From positions 500,369 through 564,368 of the forward strand of contig NZ_NGNR01000001.1 of NCBI RefSeq assembly GCF_002198115.1: a DNA stretch of 64,000 nucleotides. The letters are read 5' to 3'. This DNA comes from Robiginitalea sediminis. GTDB taxonomy: Bacteria > Bacteroidota > Bacteroidia > Flavobacteriales > Flavobacteriaceae. Below are positions 51,800 through 60,907 of the stretch, one piece after another. The first letter of the stretch is position 1. Each line of letters opens with the position of its first letter. The position numbers and the translations under genes were made by a program. The notes under the pieces were generated by a model, which saw nothing but the letters and a program-made list of their open reading frames with translations, was not told where the DNA came from and did no database searches.

Positions 51800-53488
51800 A
51801 TGAAAGAAGCTTCCAGATCGCTGAATTTCATAGAACACATCATTGAGGATGACCTGAAAACAGGCTACGGAAAGGACCAGCTCCGGTTCCGTTTTCCGCC
51901 TGAACCCAATGGGTATCTCCATGTAGGTCATGCCAGCTCAATTTGCCTGAATTTTGGGCTCGGGTTGCGGTATAATGCGCCCGTTAATCTGCGCTTCGAC
52001 GATACCAACCCCACCAAGGAGGAGCAGGAGTATGTGGATGCTATTAAGCGAGACGTTTCGTGGCTGGGCTTCGAGTGGGACCAGGAGTGCTATGCCTCCG
52101 ATTATTTCCAGCAACTGCACGACTGGGCGGTAACTCTCATCGAAAACGGGAAGGCCTATGTGGACAGCCAGGGCTCCGAAGCCATGGCCCAGCAGAAGGG
52201 CACCCCTACCGAGCCCGGCACCAATAGTCCTTTTAGAGACCGATCGGTATCTGAGAATCTCGAACTTTTTGAGAAGATGAAGAACGGGGAATTCCCCGAA
52301 GGCGCTCATGTTTTGCGGGCCAAGATCGACATGGCCCACCCCAATATGCTCATGCGCGACCCGGTCATGTACCGCATCCTGCACAAGGCGCACCACCGCA
52401 CAGGTACCGATTGGTGTATTTATCCGATGTACGATTGGACCCATGGGGAGAGCGATTATATCGAGCAAATTTCCCACTCCCTGTGTACCCTGGAGTTCCT
52501 GCCCCACCGGGAATTGTACGATTGGTTCCTGGACCAGGTCGTAAGTGCGGATACCTTAAGGCCGAAGCAGCGGGAATTTGCCCGCAGGAACCTGAGCCAT
52601 ACCGTAGTGAGCAAACGCAAGCTGCTACAGCTGGTAAATGAAGGACACGTAAACGGGTGGGACGACCCCCGGATGCCCACCATTTCGGGGCTTCGACGCC
52701 GGGGTTGTACCCCTGAGGCCATCCGGAATTTCGCAGATACCATCGGGATTGCCAAAAGGGAAAATGTAGTGGACGTCTCGGTGTTGGATTTTCATATGCG
52801 GGAGCACCTCAACAAGGTGGCCCCCCGGGTTATGGCGGTCCTGGACCCCGTAAAGCTGGTCATAACCAATTACCCGGAAGGGAAGGAAGAATGGCTGGAA
52901 GCGGAAAACAACCCGGAAGACCCCGAGGCCGGCTCGCGCACTATTCCGTTTTCCCGGGAGCTGTACATAGAACGGGAAGACTTCAGGGAGGAGGCTAACC
53001 GGAAGTTTTTCCGGTTGAAGCTAGGAGGCGAAGTTCGCCTGAAGAATGCCTACATCATAAAGGCCGAAAGCGTGGTCAAGGACGAGAAGGGCGAAATTCA
53101 GGAAATCCACTGCACGTACGACGATTTGAGCCGCAGTGGCAGCGGGACGGAGGAAAGCCAGCGCAAGGTTAAGGGGACCCTTCATTGGGTCTCGGCCGAC
53201 CACGCCTTCCAGGCGGAGGTGCGTGTCTATGACAGGCTCTTTACCGACGCCACCCCGGACCAGCATAAGGACAAAGGCTTCCTGGACTTTATCAACCCGG
53301 ATTCCCTCCAGGTCATCAGCGCATGGATGGAACCCGGCCTGAAGGAGGCCCAACCCGGAGACCGGTTCCAGTTCCAGCGGATGGGGTATTTCTGTGTGGA
53401 CCCGGACAGCACCCCCGGCAACCTGGTCTTTAACCGAACAGTAACCCTCCGGGATACCTGGGCGAAGATCGAACAAAAGGAGGAATAG
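51800..53488 (+). CDS. glnS: Glutaminyl-tRNA synthetase
   Basis: The 562-residue class I synthetase charges tRNA-Gln. It carries FPPEPNGYLHVGHASSICLNFGL (HIGH-type site), LRFDDTNPTKEEQEYVDAIK, the GlnRS-specific YPMYDWTHGESDYIE and the KMSKS-equivalent VVSKRKLLQLV. A C-terminal anticodon-binding beta-barrel follows (HWVSADHAFQAEVRVYDRLF). Full length. Its presence, together with gltX 1.3 kb away, means direct Gln-tRNA charging. It has its own promoter and a terminator 60 bases downstream. Confidence 0.96.
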   Translation: MKEASRSLNFIEHIIEDDLKTGYGKDQLRFRFPPEPNGYLHVGHASSICLNFGLGLRYNAPVNLRFDDTNPTKEEQEYVDAIKRDVSWLGFEWDQECYASDYFQQLHDWAVTLIENGKAYVDSQGSEAMAQQKGTPTEPGTNSPFRDRSVSENLELFEKMKNGEFPEGAHVLRAKIDMAHPNMLMRDPVMYRILHKAHHRTGTDWCIYPMYDWTHGESDYIEQISHSLCTLEFLPHRELYDWFLDQVVSADTLRPKQREFARRNLSHTVVSKRKLLQLVNEGHVNGWDDPRMPTISGLRRRGCTPEAIRNFADTIGIAKRENVVDVSVLDFHMREHLNKVAPRVMAVLDPVKLVITNYPEGKEEWLEAENNPEDPEAGSRTIPFSRELYIEREDFREEANRKFFRLKLGGEVRLKNAYIIKAESVVKDEKGEIQEIHCTYDDLSRSGSGTEESQRKVKGTLHWVSADHAFQAEVRVYDRLFTDATPDQHKDKGFLDFINPDSLQVISAWMEPGLKEAQPGDRFQFQRMGYFCVDPDSTPGNLVFNRTVTLRDTWAKIEQKEE

Positions 53489-53547
53489 AAGATTTCTATC
53501 AGAATCAATATACCAATCGATATATTGCATTAAAATGCATTGAAAAT

Positions 53548-53569
53548 AGGCCTGTTTAAGGCCTTTTTT
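53548..53569 (+). terminator. glnS terminator
   Basis: AGGCCT (53548-53553) and AGGCCT (53559-53564) pair around a 5-base loop and are followed by TTTTT. It is 60 bases after the glnS stop. Confidence 0.7.
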
Positions 53570-53693
53570 CGTTTTTGGAGGGGTACTGCAGGGCACAAGC
53601 ACTTTTCGTTCCTTCAAGGCGCTCCCATGCAGAAACAGGTGAAATTTCCCACAAGGGCAGTTTTCCCATCCAGCTTCCCCAGGAAAGGGCAAT

Positions 53694-53725
53694 AAAAAAC
53701 CCCCGGAAATGTCCGGGGGTTCGGT
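53694..53725 (-). terminator. Terminator of the SPFH gene
   Basis: ACCCCCGGA (53699-53707) pairs with TCCGGGGGT (53712-53720) around AATG. On the minus strand the stem is followed by a T-rich run, 20 bases after the SPFH gene stop. The space from 53570 to 53693 shows nothing else. Confidence 0.85.
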
Positions 53726-53741
53726 TTTGAGAAGGGCGTGT

Positions 53742-54671
53742 TTACTCTTCCTTGTTTTTATTCTGCCGCTTCATAGCTTCCCCAATCTGGTTGCTCGCCG
53801 TAAAGGAAGCCACCATATTGTTGAGCATGTCGCTCCCCGCCTGGGGCGAGTTGGGAAGCAGGATCAGGTTGGTATTGGTTTCCTCCCCAATGGCCTGCAG
53901 GGTGTCGTAGTGCTGGGTTACGACAATTAGCGCCGAGGCTTCCTGGGAATTGATCCCCACCTTGTTGAGGACTTCCACGGACTCTTCCAGGCCCCGGGCA
54001 ATTTCCCGGCGCTGGTCGGCAATACCCTGCCCTTGCAGGCGTTTGCTTTCCGCTTCGGCCTTTGCCTTTTCCACAATCAGGATACGGGCGGCGTCCCCCT
54101 CAAACTGGGCGGCGATCTTCTCCCGCTCCGAGGCGTTAATCCGGTTCATGGCTGCCTTCACCTGGGCATCCGGGTCGATATCGGTTACCAGGGTCTTAAT
54201 AATGTCATAACCATAATCCAGCATGGCATCCTGTAATTCGGTTTTTACGGCAATGGCGATGTCGTCCTTCTTCACAAAGACGTCGTCCAGTTTCATTTTC
54301 GGGACTTCGGCCCGGACCACATCGAAAACGTAGGAGGTGATCTGCTCGTGCGGGTATTCCAGTTTGTAGAAGGCCTCGTAAACCTTGTCCTTAATGACCA
54401 CATACTGGACGGAAACCTTCAGCTTCACGAACACGTCGTCCAGAGTTTTGGTTTCCACAATTACATCGAGCTGCTGGATTTTCAGGCTGAGTTTCCCGGA
54501 AATCCGGTCTACCAGCGGGATTTTCATTTGCAAACCGGAGTTGCGGATGCTCTGGAAGCGACCGAATCGCTCCACGACGGCAGCGGTTTGCTGTTTAACC
54601 ACAAAAAAAGAGCTCAGCAGGATAACGAACCCGATCATTAAGATCGGGATCCAGAAAAACGGGGTTCCCAT
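53742..54671 (-). CDS. SPFH/stomatin-like membrane protein (QmcA/paraslipin type)
   Basis: The 309-residue protein has an N-terminal membrane helix (FFWIPILMIGFVILLSSFFVV) and an SPFH/PHB domain at about 25-200 (TAAVVERFGRFQSIRNSGLQMKIPLVDRI, SVQYVVIKDKVYEAFYKL). A helical region (VEKAKAEAESKRLQGQG) and a tail typical of stomatin-2/QmcA follow. Such proteins form ring-like scaffolds at the membrane and often partner with NfeD peptidases; no NfeD gene is present. It lies 83 bases behind gltX on the same strand. A TAGCTTTC element there may give it its own weak promoter. A strong terminator follows. Confidence 0.9.
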   Translation of the reverse strand: MGTPFFWIPILMIGFVILLSSFFVVKQQTAAVVERFGRFQSIRNSGLQMKIPLVDRISGKLSLKIQQLDVIVETKTLDDVFVKLKVSVQYVVIKDKVYEAFYKLEYPHEQITSYVFDVVRAEVPKMKLDDVFVKKDDIAIAVKTELQDAMLDYGYDIIKTLVTDIDPDAQVKAAMNRINASEREKIAAQFEGDAARILIVEKAKAEAESKRLQGQGIADQRREIARGLEESVEVLNKVGINSQEASALIVVTQHYDTLQAIGEETNTNLILLPNSPQAGSDMLNNMVASFTASNQIGEAMKRQNKNKEE

Positions 54672-54754
54672 AGGTGTAGTGTTTAAAGTTGAAATGAAGA
54701 TACGAAAGCTACCCTATTGGTCGGGAAATCCGGCAAAATGTTACAACAATACCC

Positions 54755-56263
54755 TTATGGAAGAGTTGCGATGGCGTGGGAGATTCGGTTCAGGGTTTCC
54801 TCCTTTCCGATAAAGGCCATGATATCGAACAGGTGCGGCCCCTGCAGGGCGCCAACCAGGACCAGGCGCAACGGGGGCATGACCTGCCCAAAGGACAGTC
54901 CGCTTTCCGCTATCCAGGCCTTTACCCCGGCTTCGGTAGCCGCGCTGGAAAAGTCCTCCATTGCGGACAGCAGGGCGCCGAGTGCCTCCAGGCGGGCAGG
55001 GGTTTCCTCCTTCCACTGTTTGCGCACGGCTTTTTCCTCATAGGATTCCGGGGCGCGGAACAGGAAGAGGGCCAGGTCGCAGGCTTCGCTTAAAAAGGAA
55101 GCCCGTTCCCGGATCATGCCCAGGGCTTGCTCCAACACATGGTCCGGATAGGCATCGGTGTTTCCGAGTCGCGCTTCAAGCTCCTTGCGGAAAGGGGTTA
55201 CCAGGTCCTTGAGTTCTTTTTGTTGCAGGTAATGGTGGTTGAACCACTTGTTTTTATCCGGGTCGAAACGCGCCCCGGATTTCTGGACCCGCTCCAGGTC
55301 GAAGGCTTCAATAAGCTCCGCTTTGCTGAATAGTTCCTGCTCGGTTCCCGGGTTCCACCCCAGCATGGCCAGGAAATTCAGGACGGCTTCGGGCAAAAAG
55401 CCCGCTTCCCGGTATCCGGTACTTTCGTTCCAGGAAAGCGGAAAAACGGGAAAGCCGAGTTTTTCCCCGTCCCGCTTGCTGAGTTTTCCCTTGCCCGTGG
55501 GCTTCAGGATTAGCGGCAGGTGGGCGAATTGCGGGGGCTCCCAGCCGAAGGCTTTATAGAGTTCCACGTGGAGGGCCAGGGAGGGGAGCCATTCCTCCCC
55601 CCGGATCACATGGCTGATTTGCATTAGGTGGTCGTCTACAATATTGGCCAGGTGGTAGGTGGGCATCCCGTCGCTTTTGAACAGGATTTTATCGTCCAGC
55701 AGGTTGGCATCTATGCGGATCTGGCCGCGGATAAGGTCATGCAGGACCAGCACCTCGTCTACAGGCCATTTAAACCGGACAACATAGGCCTCCCCGGCAT
55801 CGATGCGCCGTTGGACCTCCTCCGGCTCCAGGGTTAGGCTGTTAACGAGTTTTTCCCGGTTATGCCAGTTGTAGATAAAGGTCTTTCCCCGGGCTTCGTG
55901 GTCTGTCCTGTGAGCGTCCAGGGCCTCGGGCGTGTCGAATGCGTAATACGCCCAGCCCTTCTGAACCAATTCGGCGGCGTATTGCTGGTAGATTTCTTTG
56001 CGTTCGCTTTGGCGGTATGGACCGAAAGGGCCTTCCTTCCCGTGGCCTTCGTCAAAGGGGATGCCCAACCATTCCAGGGCTTCCACAATATAGTCCTCTG
56101 CCCCGGGCACAAACCGGTTCTGGTCGGTATCCTCGATCCGGAGGACGAAAGTGCCCCCATGTTTTTTGGCAAAAAGGTAGTTGAACAGGGCTGTTCGGAC
56201 CCCTCCTATGTGCAGGGGGCCTGTTGGGCTGGGCGCAAACCGGACGCGAACGTTGTTTTCCAT
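54755..56263 (-). CDS. gltX: Glutamyl-tRNA synthetase
   Basis: The 502-residue class I synthetase charges tRNA-Glu. It has RFAPSPTGPLHIGGVRTALFN (HIGH site), FVLRIEDTDQNRFV, the YHLANIVDDHLMQISHVIRGEEWLPS segment, the KMSKS-equivalent GKLSKRDGEKLGFPV and the helical anticodon-binding domain over the last 170 residues. The Bacteroidota-type GluRS length is normal. A complete promoter (TTG, 19 bases, TATCTTTG at 56310-56281) precedes it. Confidence 0.96.
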   Translation of the reverse strand: MENNVRVRFAPSPTGPLHIGGVRTALFNYLFAKKHGGTFVLRIEDTDQNRFVPGAEDYIVEALEWLGIPFDEGHGKEGPFGPYRQSERKEIYQQYAAELVQKGWAYYAFDTPEALDAHRTDHEARGKTFIYNWHNREKLVNSLTLEPEEVQRRIDAGEAYVVRFKWPVDEVLVLHDLIRGQIRIDANLLDDKILFKSDGMPTYHLANIVDDHLMQISHVIRGEEWLPSLALHVELYKAFGWEPPQFAHLPLILKPTGKGKLSKRDGEKLGFPVFPLSWNESTGYREAGFLPEAVLNFLAMLGWNPGTEQELFSKAELIEAFDLERVQKSGARFDPDKNKWFNHHYLQQKELKDLVTPFRKELEARLGNTDAYPDHVLEQALGMIRERASFLSEACDLALFLFRAPESYEEKAVRKQWKEETPARLEALGALLSAMEDFSSAATEAGVKAWIAESGLSFGQVMPPLRLVLVGALQGPHLFDIMAFIGKEETLNRISHAIATLP

Positions 56264-56280
56264 AGCATTGAGATGCAGGG

Positions 56281-56310
56281 CAAAGATAGCCTACTTGGCT
56301 GAAGTGGCAA
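56281..56310 (-). promoter_or_regulatory. gltX promoter
   Basis: On the minus strand TTG (56310-56308), 19 bases, then TATCTTTG (56288-56281) is a complete promoter 17 bases before the gltX ATG. It lies behind the AlkB-type gene, so gltX does not depend on it. Confidence 0.7.
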
Positions 56311-56312
56311 GC

Positions 56313-57359
56313 TTACTCGTTGGGGCGCATGGGCTCCGGCACCCTTTTGTTCATAATGCGGAACCACAGGGGCGGAACCAATGCCAGGACCATGGAGGTG
56401 GGGTAGCCGAAGGGCATTTCGGGGGAGGTGTCGTGGTAGTCCAACAACTGGTATTTCTTGCTGGATTTATAGTGGTGGTCGGAATGTCGTGTTAGTTCAT
56501 AAAGGACGATCCGCCCCATGATGTGGTTGCTGTTCCAGGAATGCACCTCCCGCACCCGTTCATAACGTCCGGAAGCAGTTTTCAGGCGCAACAGGCCGTA
56601 GTGCTCGATATAATTCACGGTTTCCAGAAGGAGGACTCCCGTAAGGCCGGCAGCAAGGGCAAAGAGGACCCCGCCAGGCCCAAAAGCAAGATACAGGCCC
56701 AACAGGTAGGCAGCCTGCCCCAAATGTCCCCACAGCATGTCGTTGTACAGGGAAAGGAAGGGCTTCCCCTCCCGCTCCAGGGCTTTTTGCTGCAAAATCC
56801 AGGCATTGCGGTATTGCCCGGGAAGGGTCTGGGCCCAAAACCCGTAAAGGCTCTGGTTGTATTTTGCCGTGGCCGGGTCTTCCGGGGTCGCGGCATGCAC
56901 GTGGTGGCCCAGGTTGTGTTCGATATAAAAATGGGAATAAAAGCTGGGGAGCAACAGGAGCTTCCCCAGAAGGCGCTCTCTTCGGGATTTCCGGTGTCCC
57001 AGTTCATGGCCCACATTAATCCCGTTAACACCCAGCACAATACCTGCGCTAAGGGCACACCCCACCCACTCTACCCAGGTAACGGGCGCGCGGGTAATGG
57101 CCAGCAAGCCATAGGCCATTACCCCGTAAACAATGGGGACATTCAGGTACAACATCCAGTCAAACACCGGGTTAACCGCGGCTTTATGCTTTTTGGCACC
57201 CTCAATGTTGGCCTGGTTTTCAGGCAAAAGGACCTCCAGGAGGGGGATGCAGACAAAAGCGTAAACAGGGGTAAGGAAACTCCACGCCCCGCCAAGGGTA
57301 AGCGCCAAAAGGGCAGTTGCCGGAATGGAATAGGCGGCAAGGTACTTCAGGTCAGACAT
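56313..57359 (-). CDS. alkB: AlkB-type alkane 1-monooxygenase (membrane fatty-acid desaturase/hydroxylase superfamily)
   Basis: The 348-residue inner-membrane di-iron enzyme hydroxylates terminal carbons of alkanes or related chains. It has hydrophobic helices at about 10-45, 70-115 and 205-240, and the AlkB His boxes NVGHELGHRKS, YIEHNLGHHVHAATPEDPA, the family-specific NYIEHYGLLR and RHSDHHYKSSKKYQLL. Length is a little short of the usual roughly 400 because the N-terminus is brief. It needs a rubredoxin and reductase, which are not nearby. The gene is divergent from the DUF4175 gene across 71 bases. Confidence 0.9.
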   Translation of the reverse strand: MSDLKYLAAYSIPATALLALTLGGAWSFLTPVYAFVCIPLLEVLLPENQANIEGAKKHKAAVNPVFDWMLYLNVPIVYGVMAYGLLAITRAPVTWVEWVGCALSAGIVLGVNGINVGHELGHRKSRRERLLGKLLLLPSFYSHFYIEHNLGHHVHAATPEDPATAKYNQSLYGFWAQTLPGQYRNAWILQQKALEREGKPFLSLYNDMLWGHLGQAAYLLGLYLAFGPGGVLFALAAGLTGVLLLETVNYIEHYGLLRLKTASGRYERVREVHSWNSNHIMGRIVLYELTRHSDHHYKSSKKYQLLDYHDTSPEMPFGYPTSMVLALVPPLWFRIMNKRVPEPMRPNE

Positions 57360-57403
57360 ATGGCTTTTAACAGGAATTTCACCCGGGGTTTATTCCCGAG
57401 TCA

Positions 57404-57424
57404 GTATCTTGGTAGAAAAGATAC
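57404..57424. repeat. Inverted repeat in the alkB/DUF4175 divergent gap
   Basis: GTATCTT (57404-57410) and AAGATAC (57418-57424) are perfect inverted copies, 7 bases apart. The left arm overlaps a -7-like TATCTTGG for the DUF4175 gene, and the right arm read on the minus strand gives TATCTTTT facing alkB. One bound protein could affect both genes. Confidence 0.5.
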
Positions 57425-57430
57425 GGCAAT

Positions 57431-60400
57431 TTGGACCGATTCGAACACATCCGCATTAAGCTGGAGCAGTTCCTTACGAGGTTTTACCTGCGCCAGGTAC
57501 TCAAGGGCTTCTTTCTCTTCCTGTTTTTCGGCGGGGTGTTGCTCTTGGGTGTGGCGGGCCTGGAGTACCTGCTTTGGTCGGGCACGGGTTTGCGTATGCT
57601 GCTTTTCTGGGGGCTTGTACTGCTGGAGGCGTATTTACTTATCCGATACATCGCCCTCCCGGCGCTTCGGCTATTGCGCTTGAGGAAGGGGCTTTCCCAT
57701 AAGGAGGCTTCGAGGCTTATCGGAACGCATTTCCCCGAGGTGGGAGACCGGTTATTGAACCTGCTGGAGCTCTCTGAAAGCCCGGAGAAGTCGGAATTGC
57801 TGCTGGCCAGTATTGCGCAGCGGTCTAACGCCCTTAAAGATATTCCCTTTGTACAGGCAGCCCCACTGGCCGGAGCCCTGCGTTATGCCCGGTATGTGGC
57901 TGTCCCCCTTGGCATGCTCCTGCTTCTTTGGGTCAGTGGCGCTGGACTGGACTGGTGGCAGTCTTACAGGCGGGTGGTAGACTATAAAACGGCCTATGAA
58001 CCCCCGGCTCCATTCAGCTTCCGGCTGCTTAATGCCGAGGTTCTTCGGTCTTTGGAGAATGAAACGGTTACCCTGAGGGTCACTACAGAGGGGCCTGTAC
58101 AGCCGGAAGGGATAGAGGTCCTGATAGATGGCTCTCCCGTACTGATGGAAGATCGATTAACCGAATTTACCTACACCCTGCGCCCACCGCTGAAGGATAT
58201 GTCCCTGCAGTTCCGTTGGGGGGATGTCGCTTCCCGGGTGTATGAGCTCCGCGCCATTCGCGTTCCCGTAGTGGATCGGTTCGAAATGCTGCTGGAATAT
58301 CCTGCCTATTTGCAAAGGGGCCCGGAGACCGTAAAAGGAACCGGTAATGCCGTAGTGCCGGAAGGCACCCGGATCCAATGGCGCCTTACTGCGGTGCATA
58401 CCGATACGCTGAGGTACACGGACCAGAGAGACACCCTGAATATTGGGGGTGAAGATGGCGAGTTTACATTTACCAGGAGGGCATCACGGCCCTTGGCTTA
58501 TACCCTTACCACAAGTAACGAGGACGTACGGGATTATGACCGTTTGCAATATAGGGTGGATGTTATTCGGGACGAATATCCGGAAATCCAGGCAGGGATA
58601 CTGCGGGACACCCTGGAACCAAACATCGCGTATTTCACGGGCACGGTATCGGACGATTATGGGATTTCCCGAGTAGAGGTATGGGCGTACCCAACGGAAG
58701 ATCCCGAAGCCGTGCAGAAACTTCAAATACCGGGCATTGGAGGTTTATTTGGGGAATTCCAATACACCTTCCCTTCAGGCTTAAACTTAGAGGAAGGTAA
58801 AACCTACCAGATACAGTTTGCGGCTACAGACAATGACGGTTTGCGGGGCGGTAAAACGCGCAATAGCCGGGTCTTTACCCTGGAAGTGCTTACGGAGGAG
58901 GCGCTCAAAGAGGAAAAATTAAAGGCCCGTAAATCCGTAATCGATAAGCTCGGGGGGGAATTGGAGAAGCAGCGGGAGCTGGACCGGGAGTTGGAGGAAC
59001 TCCAAAATTCCGGGATGGAAAAGAAGGAGCTGAATTACAATGACCAACAAGAGCTCAGGCAGAACCTGGACCGGCAATTGCAACAGGAGCAGCAGATGGA
59101 GAAATTCAGCCGGGAACTCAATGAAAGCCTCAAGGAGGAGAAGGAAAATGACCCGTTCAGGGACCTGTTGGAGGAACGGCTGGAGCGACAGGAGCTGGAA
59201 GCGCGGAAGAACGCAGCCTTGATGGAGGAATTGCAGAAGGTGCTGGATAAGCTCGACCGTGAGGCCTTGCAGGAGCGCATCGAAGAGATGGGAAGGAAGC
59301 AGGAAAGCAACAGGCGGAGTATGGAGCAGATCCTGGAACTGACCAAACGGTATTACGTTACGGAGAAATCGAAGGAACTTGCCCGTAAACTGGATGAACT
59401 GTCTAAGGACCAGGATACCTTGGGACAGATAAATAATTCAGACGGAGACCAGGAAATTCTGGAACAACAGGACTTAAAGGAGCGAATGCAAAAAATGCAG
59501 AATGAGCTTCAGGAGTTGCAGGAAGCAAATGGCAAACTACGAAAGCCAATGCCCTGGAAACGGGATACAAAAAAGGAGAATGATATCCTGGATTTACAGG
59601 AAGGGGCACTCCAGGAGATAAAGAAGGGTACGCCTAGTGAAGAGAATGGGATGTCATCAGAAGGTTCCACTAACAGGAAGCAACGAAATGCTGCCAGGAA
59701 AATGAGCGAGCTGTCCAGGGAGCTTGGGGAAAGTGCTTCTGGCGGCGGCGGCATGAGTGGAGATACCGCTGAAGACGCGGAGATGCTGCGACAAATCCTG
59801 GACAACCTTGTAGTGTTTTCGTTCCAGCAGGAAATGCTATTCAATGCCATTCAACAAAGGGGTGAAGGCACCCTGGCCCTTTCTGGTGACATCCGCAAGC
59901 AAAAGGAGTTGGAGGCTTTGTTCAGACATGTAGACGACAGCTTGTTTGCCTTGTCCTTGAGAAAGCCGGAAATAGGAGAGGTGGTCAATGAAAAGATCAC
60001 GGATGCCTATTACAATATAGAGAAGGGCCTTGAAAGCCTGAGTGAAAACCAGTGGTATCGCGGGGCGTCCTATGCCCAATATGTAGTAACGGCATCCAAT
60101 GACCTTTCGGCTTTGCTAGCCGATATCTTAGAGAACATGCAGCAATCCATGCAACCTGGCAAAGGGGACGGACAGGGTTCCGATTCCCAACTTCAGGACA
60201 TCATTATGAGCCAGGAACAATTAAAGAAGCAGATGCAGGGGAATTCCGGCAAACAAGGACAAAGTGGGCAAGAAGGAGGAAAAGAAGGAAAATCCGGCGA
60301 GGAAGGACAAAAGGGACAATCCGGCCAGAATGGGCAGGAAGGAGAGGAAGGTGGCCAGGGCAATCAAGGCGAAGGCGGTAGTGAAGGACAAAAGGAGGGA

Positions 60401-60907
60401 GAAGGAGAAGGGTCCTCCGGTGGAGGTAACGGCGACGGAAAAGGAAATAATGGGGCCTCAGGACAAGAAATGGATTTCGGAGAAATTTTTGAAATCTACA
60501 AACAACAGCAGAAGATTCGAAACCAATTGGAACGTGAGTTACAGGACATGATCAATGCTTCCGATAAGGAATTGGCACGACAGATTGCCCGTGAAATGGA
60601 AAGGTTTGAGGAGGAACTCTTGCGTACCGGTATTACGGAAAGAACCGCAGACCGACTCAATAGGATACAACAACAGCTGATGCGGCTGGAAAATGCGGCT
60701 CTAAAGCAAGGGGAAAAGGAGGAAAGGGAAAGCCAGTCCAATGAAACACGATTTGTTAACCCGTTGTTTTCTATCCCTAAAGGAGAAGGGGATTATCGGG
60801 AGGAGTTAGAAGATTTGAACAAACAAGTGTTACCTTTGCGCCGCCTTTACCGAAACAAGACCAAGGCGTATTTTAAGGAAAATGATAGCCTTCCACAGCG
60901 AGATTGA
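57431..60907 (+). CDS. DUF4175-family membrane protein (1158 residues)
   Basis: The protein has three N-terminal membrane helices (about 25-47, 53-76 and 152-172), and an Ig-like or beta-rich periplasmic region at about 190-480. A long coiled coil follows at about 490-760 (RELDRELEELQ, LRQNLDRQLQQEQQMEKF). A low-complexity Gly/Gln/Glu/Ser/Lys segment covers about 935-1010 (GKQGQSGQEGGKEGK). A helical C-terminus contains ELERELQDM. Members of this family are found widely in Bacteroidota beside ybeY and mnmG, but I know of no proven function. The start is TTG at 57431 (no in-frame ATG gives the first helix). The end overlaps ybeY by 26 bases. Confidence 0.85.
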   Translation: MDRFEHIRIKLEQFLTRFYLRQVLKGFFLFLFFGGVLLLGVAGLEYLLWSGTGLRMLLFWGLVLLEAYLLIRYIALPALRLLRLRKGLSHKEASRLIGTHFPEVGDRLLNLLELSESPEKSELLLASIAQRSNALKDIPFVQAAPLAGALRYARYVAVPLGMLLLLWVSGAGLDWWQSYRRVVDYKTAYEPPAPFSFRLLNAEVLRSLENETVTLRVTTEGPVQPEGIEVLIDGSPVLMEDRLTEFTYTLRPPLKDMSLQFRWGDVASRVYELRAIRVPVVDRFEMLLEYPAYLQRGPETVKGTGNAVVPEGTRIQWRLTAVHTDTLRYTDQRDTLNIGGEDGEFTFTRRASRPLAYTLTTSNEDVRDYDRLQYRVDVIRDEYPEIQAGILRDTLEPNIAYFTGTVSDDYGISRVEVWAYPTEDPEAVQKLQIPGIGGLFGEFQYTFPSGLNLEEGKTYQIQFAATDNDGLRGGKTRNSRVFTLEVLTEEALKEEKLKARKSVIDKLGGELEKQRELDRELEELQNSGMEKKELNYNDQQELRQNLDRQLQQEQQMEKFSRELNESLKEEKENDPFRDLLEERLERQELEARKNAALMEELQKVLDKLDREALQERIEEMGRKQESNRRSMEQILELTKRYYVTEKSKELARKLDELSKDQDTLGQINNSDGDQEILEQQDLKERMQKMQNELQELQEANGKLRKPMPWKRDTKKENDILDLQEGALQEIKKGTPSEENGMSSEGSTNRKQRNAARKMSELSRELGESASGGGGMSGDTAEDAEMLRQILDNLVVFSFQQEMLFNAIQQRGEGTLALSGDIRKQKELEALFRHVDDSLFALSLRKPEIGEVVNEKITDAYYNIEKGLESLSENQWYRGASYAQYVVTASNDLSALLADILENMQQSMQPGKGDGQGSDSQLQDIIMSQEQLKKQMQGNSGKQGQSGQEGGKEGKSGEEGQKGQSGQNGQEGEEGGQGNQGEGGSEGQKEGEGEGSSGGGNGDGKGNNGASGQEMDFGEIFEIYKQQQKIRNQLERELQDMINASDKELARQIAREMERFEEELLRTGITERTADRLNRIQQQLMRLENAALKQGEKEERESQSNETRFVNPLFSIPKGEGDYREELEDLNKQVLPLRRLYRNKTKAYFKENDSLPQRD

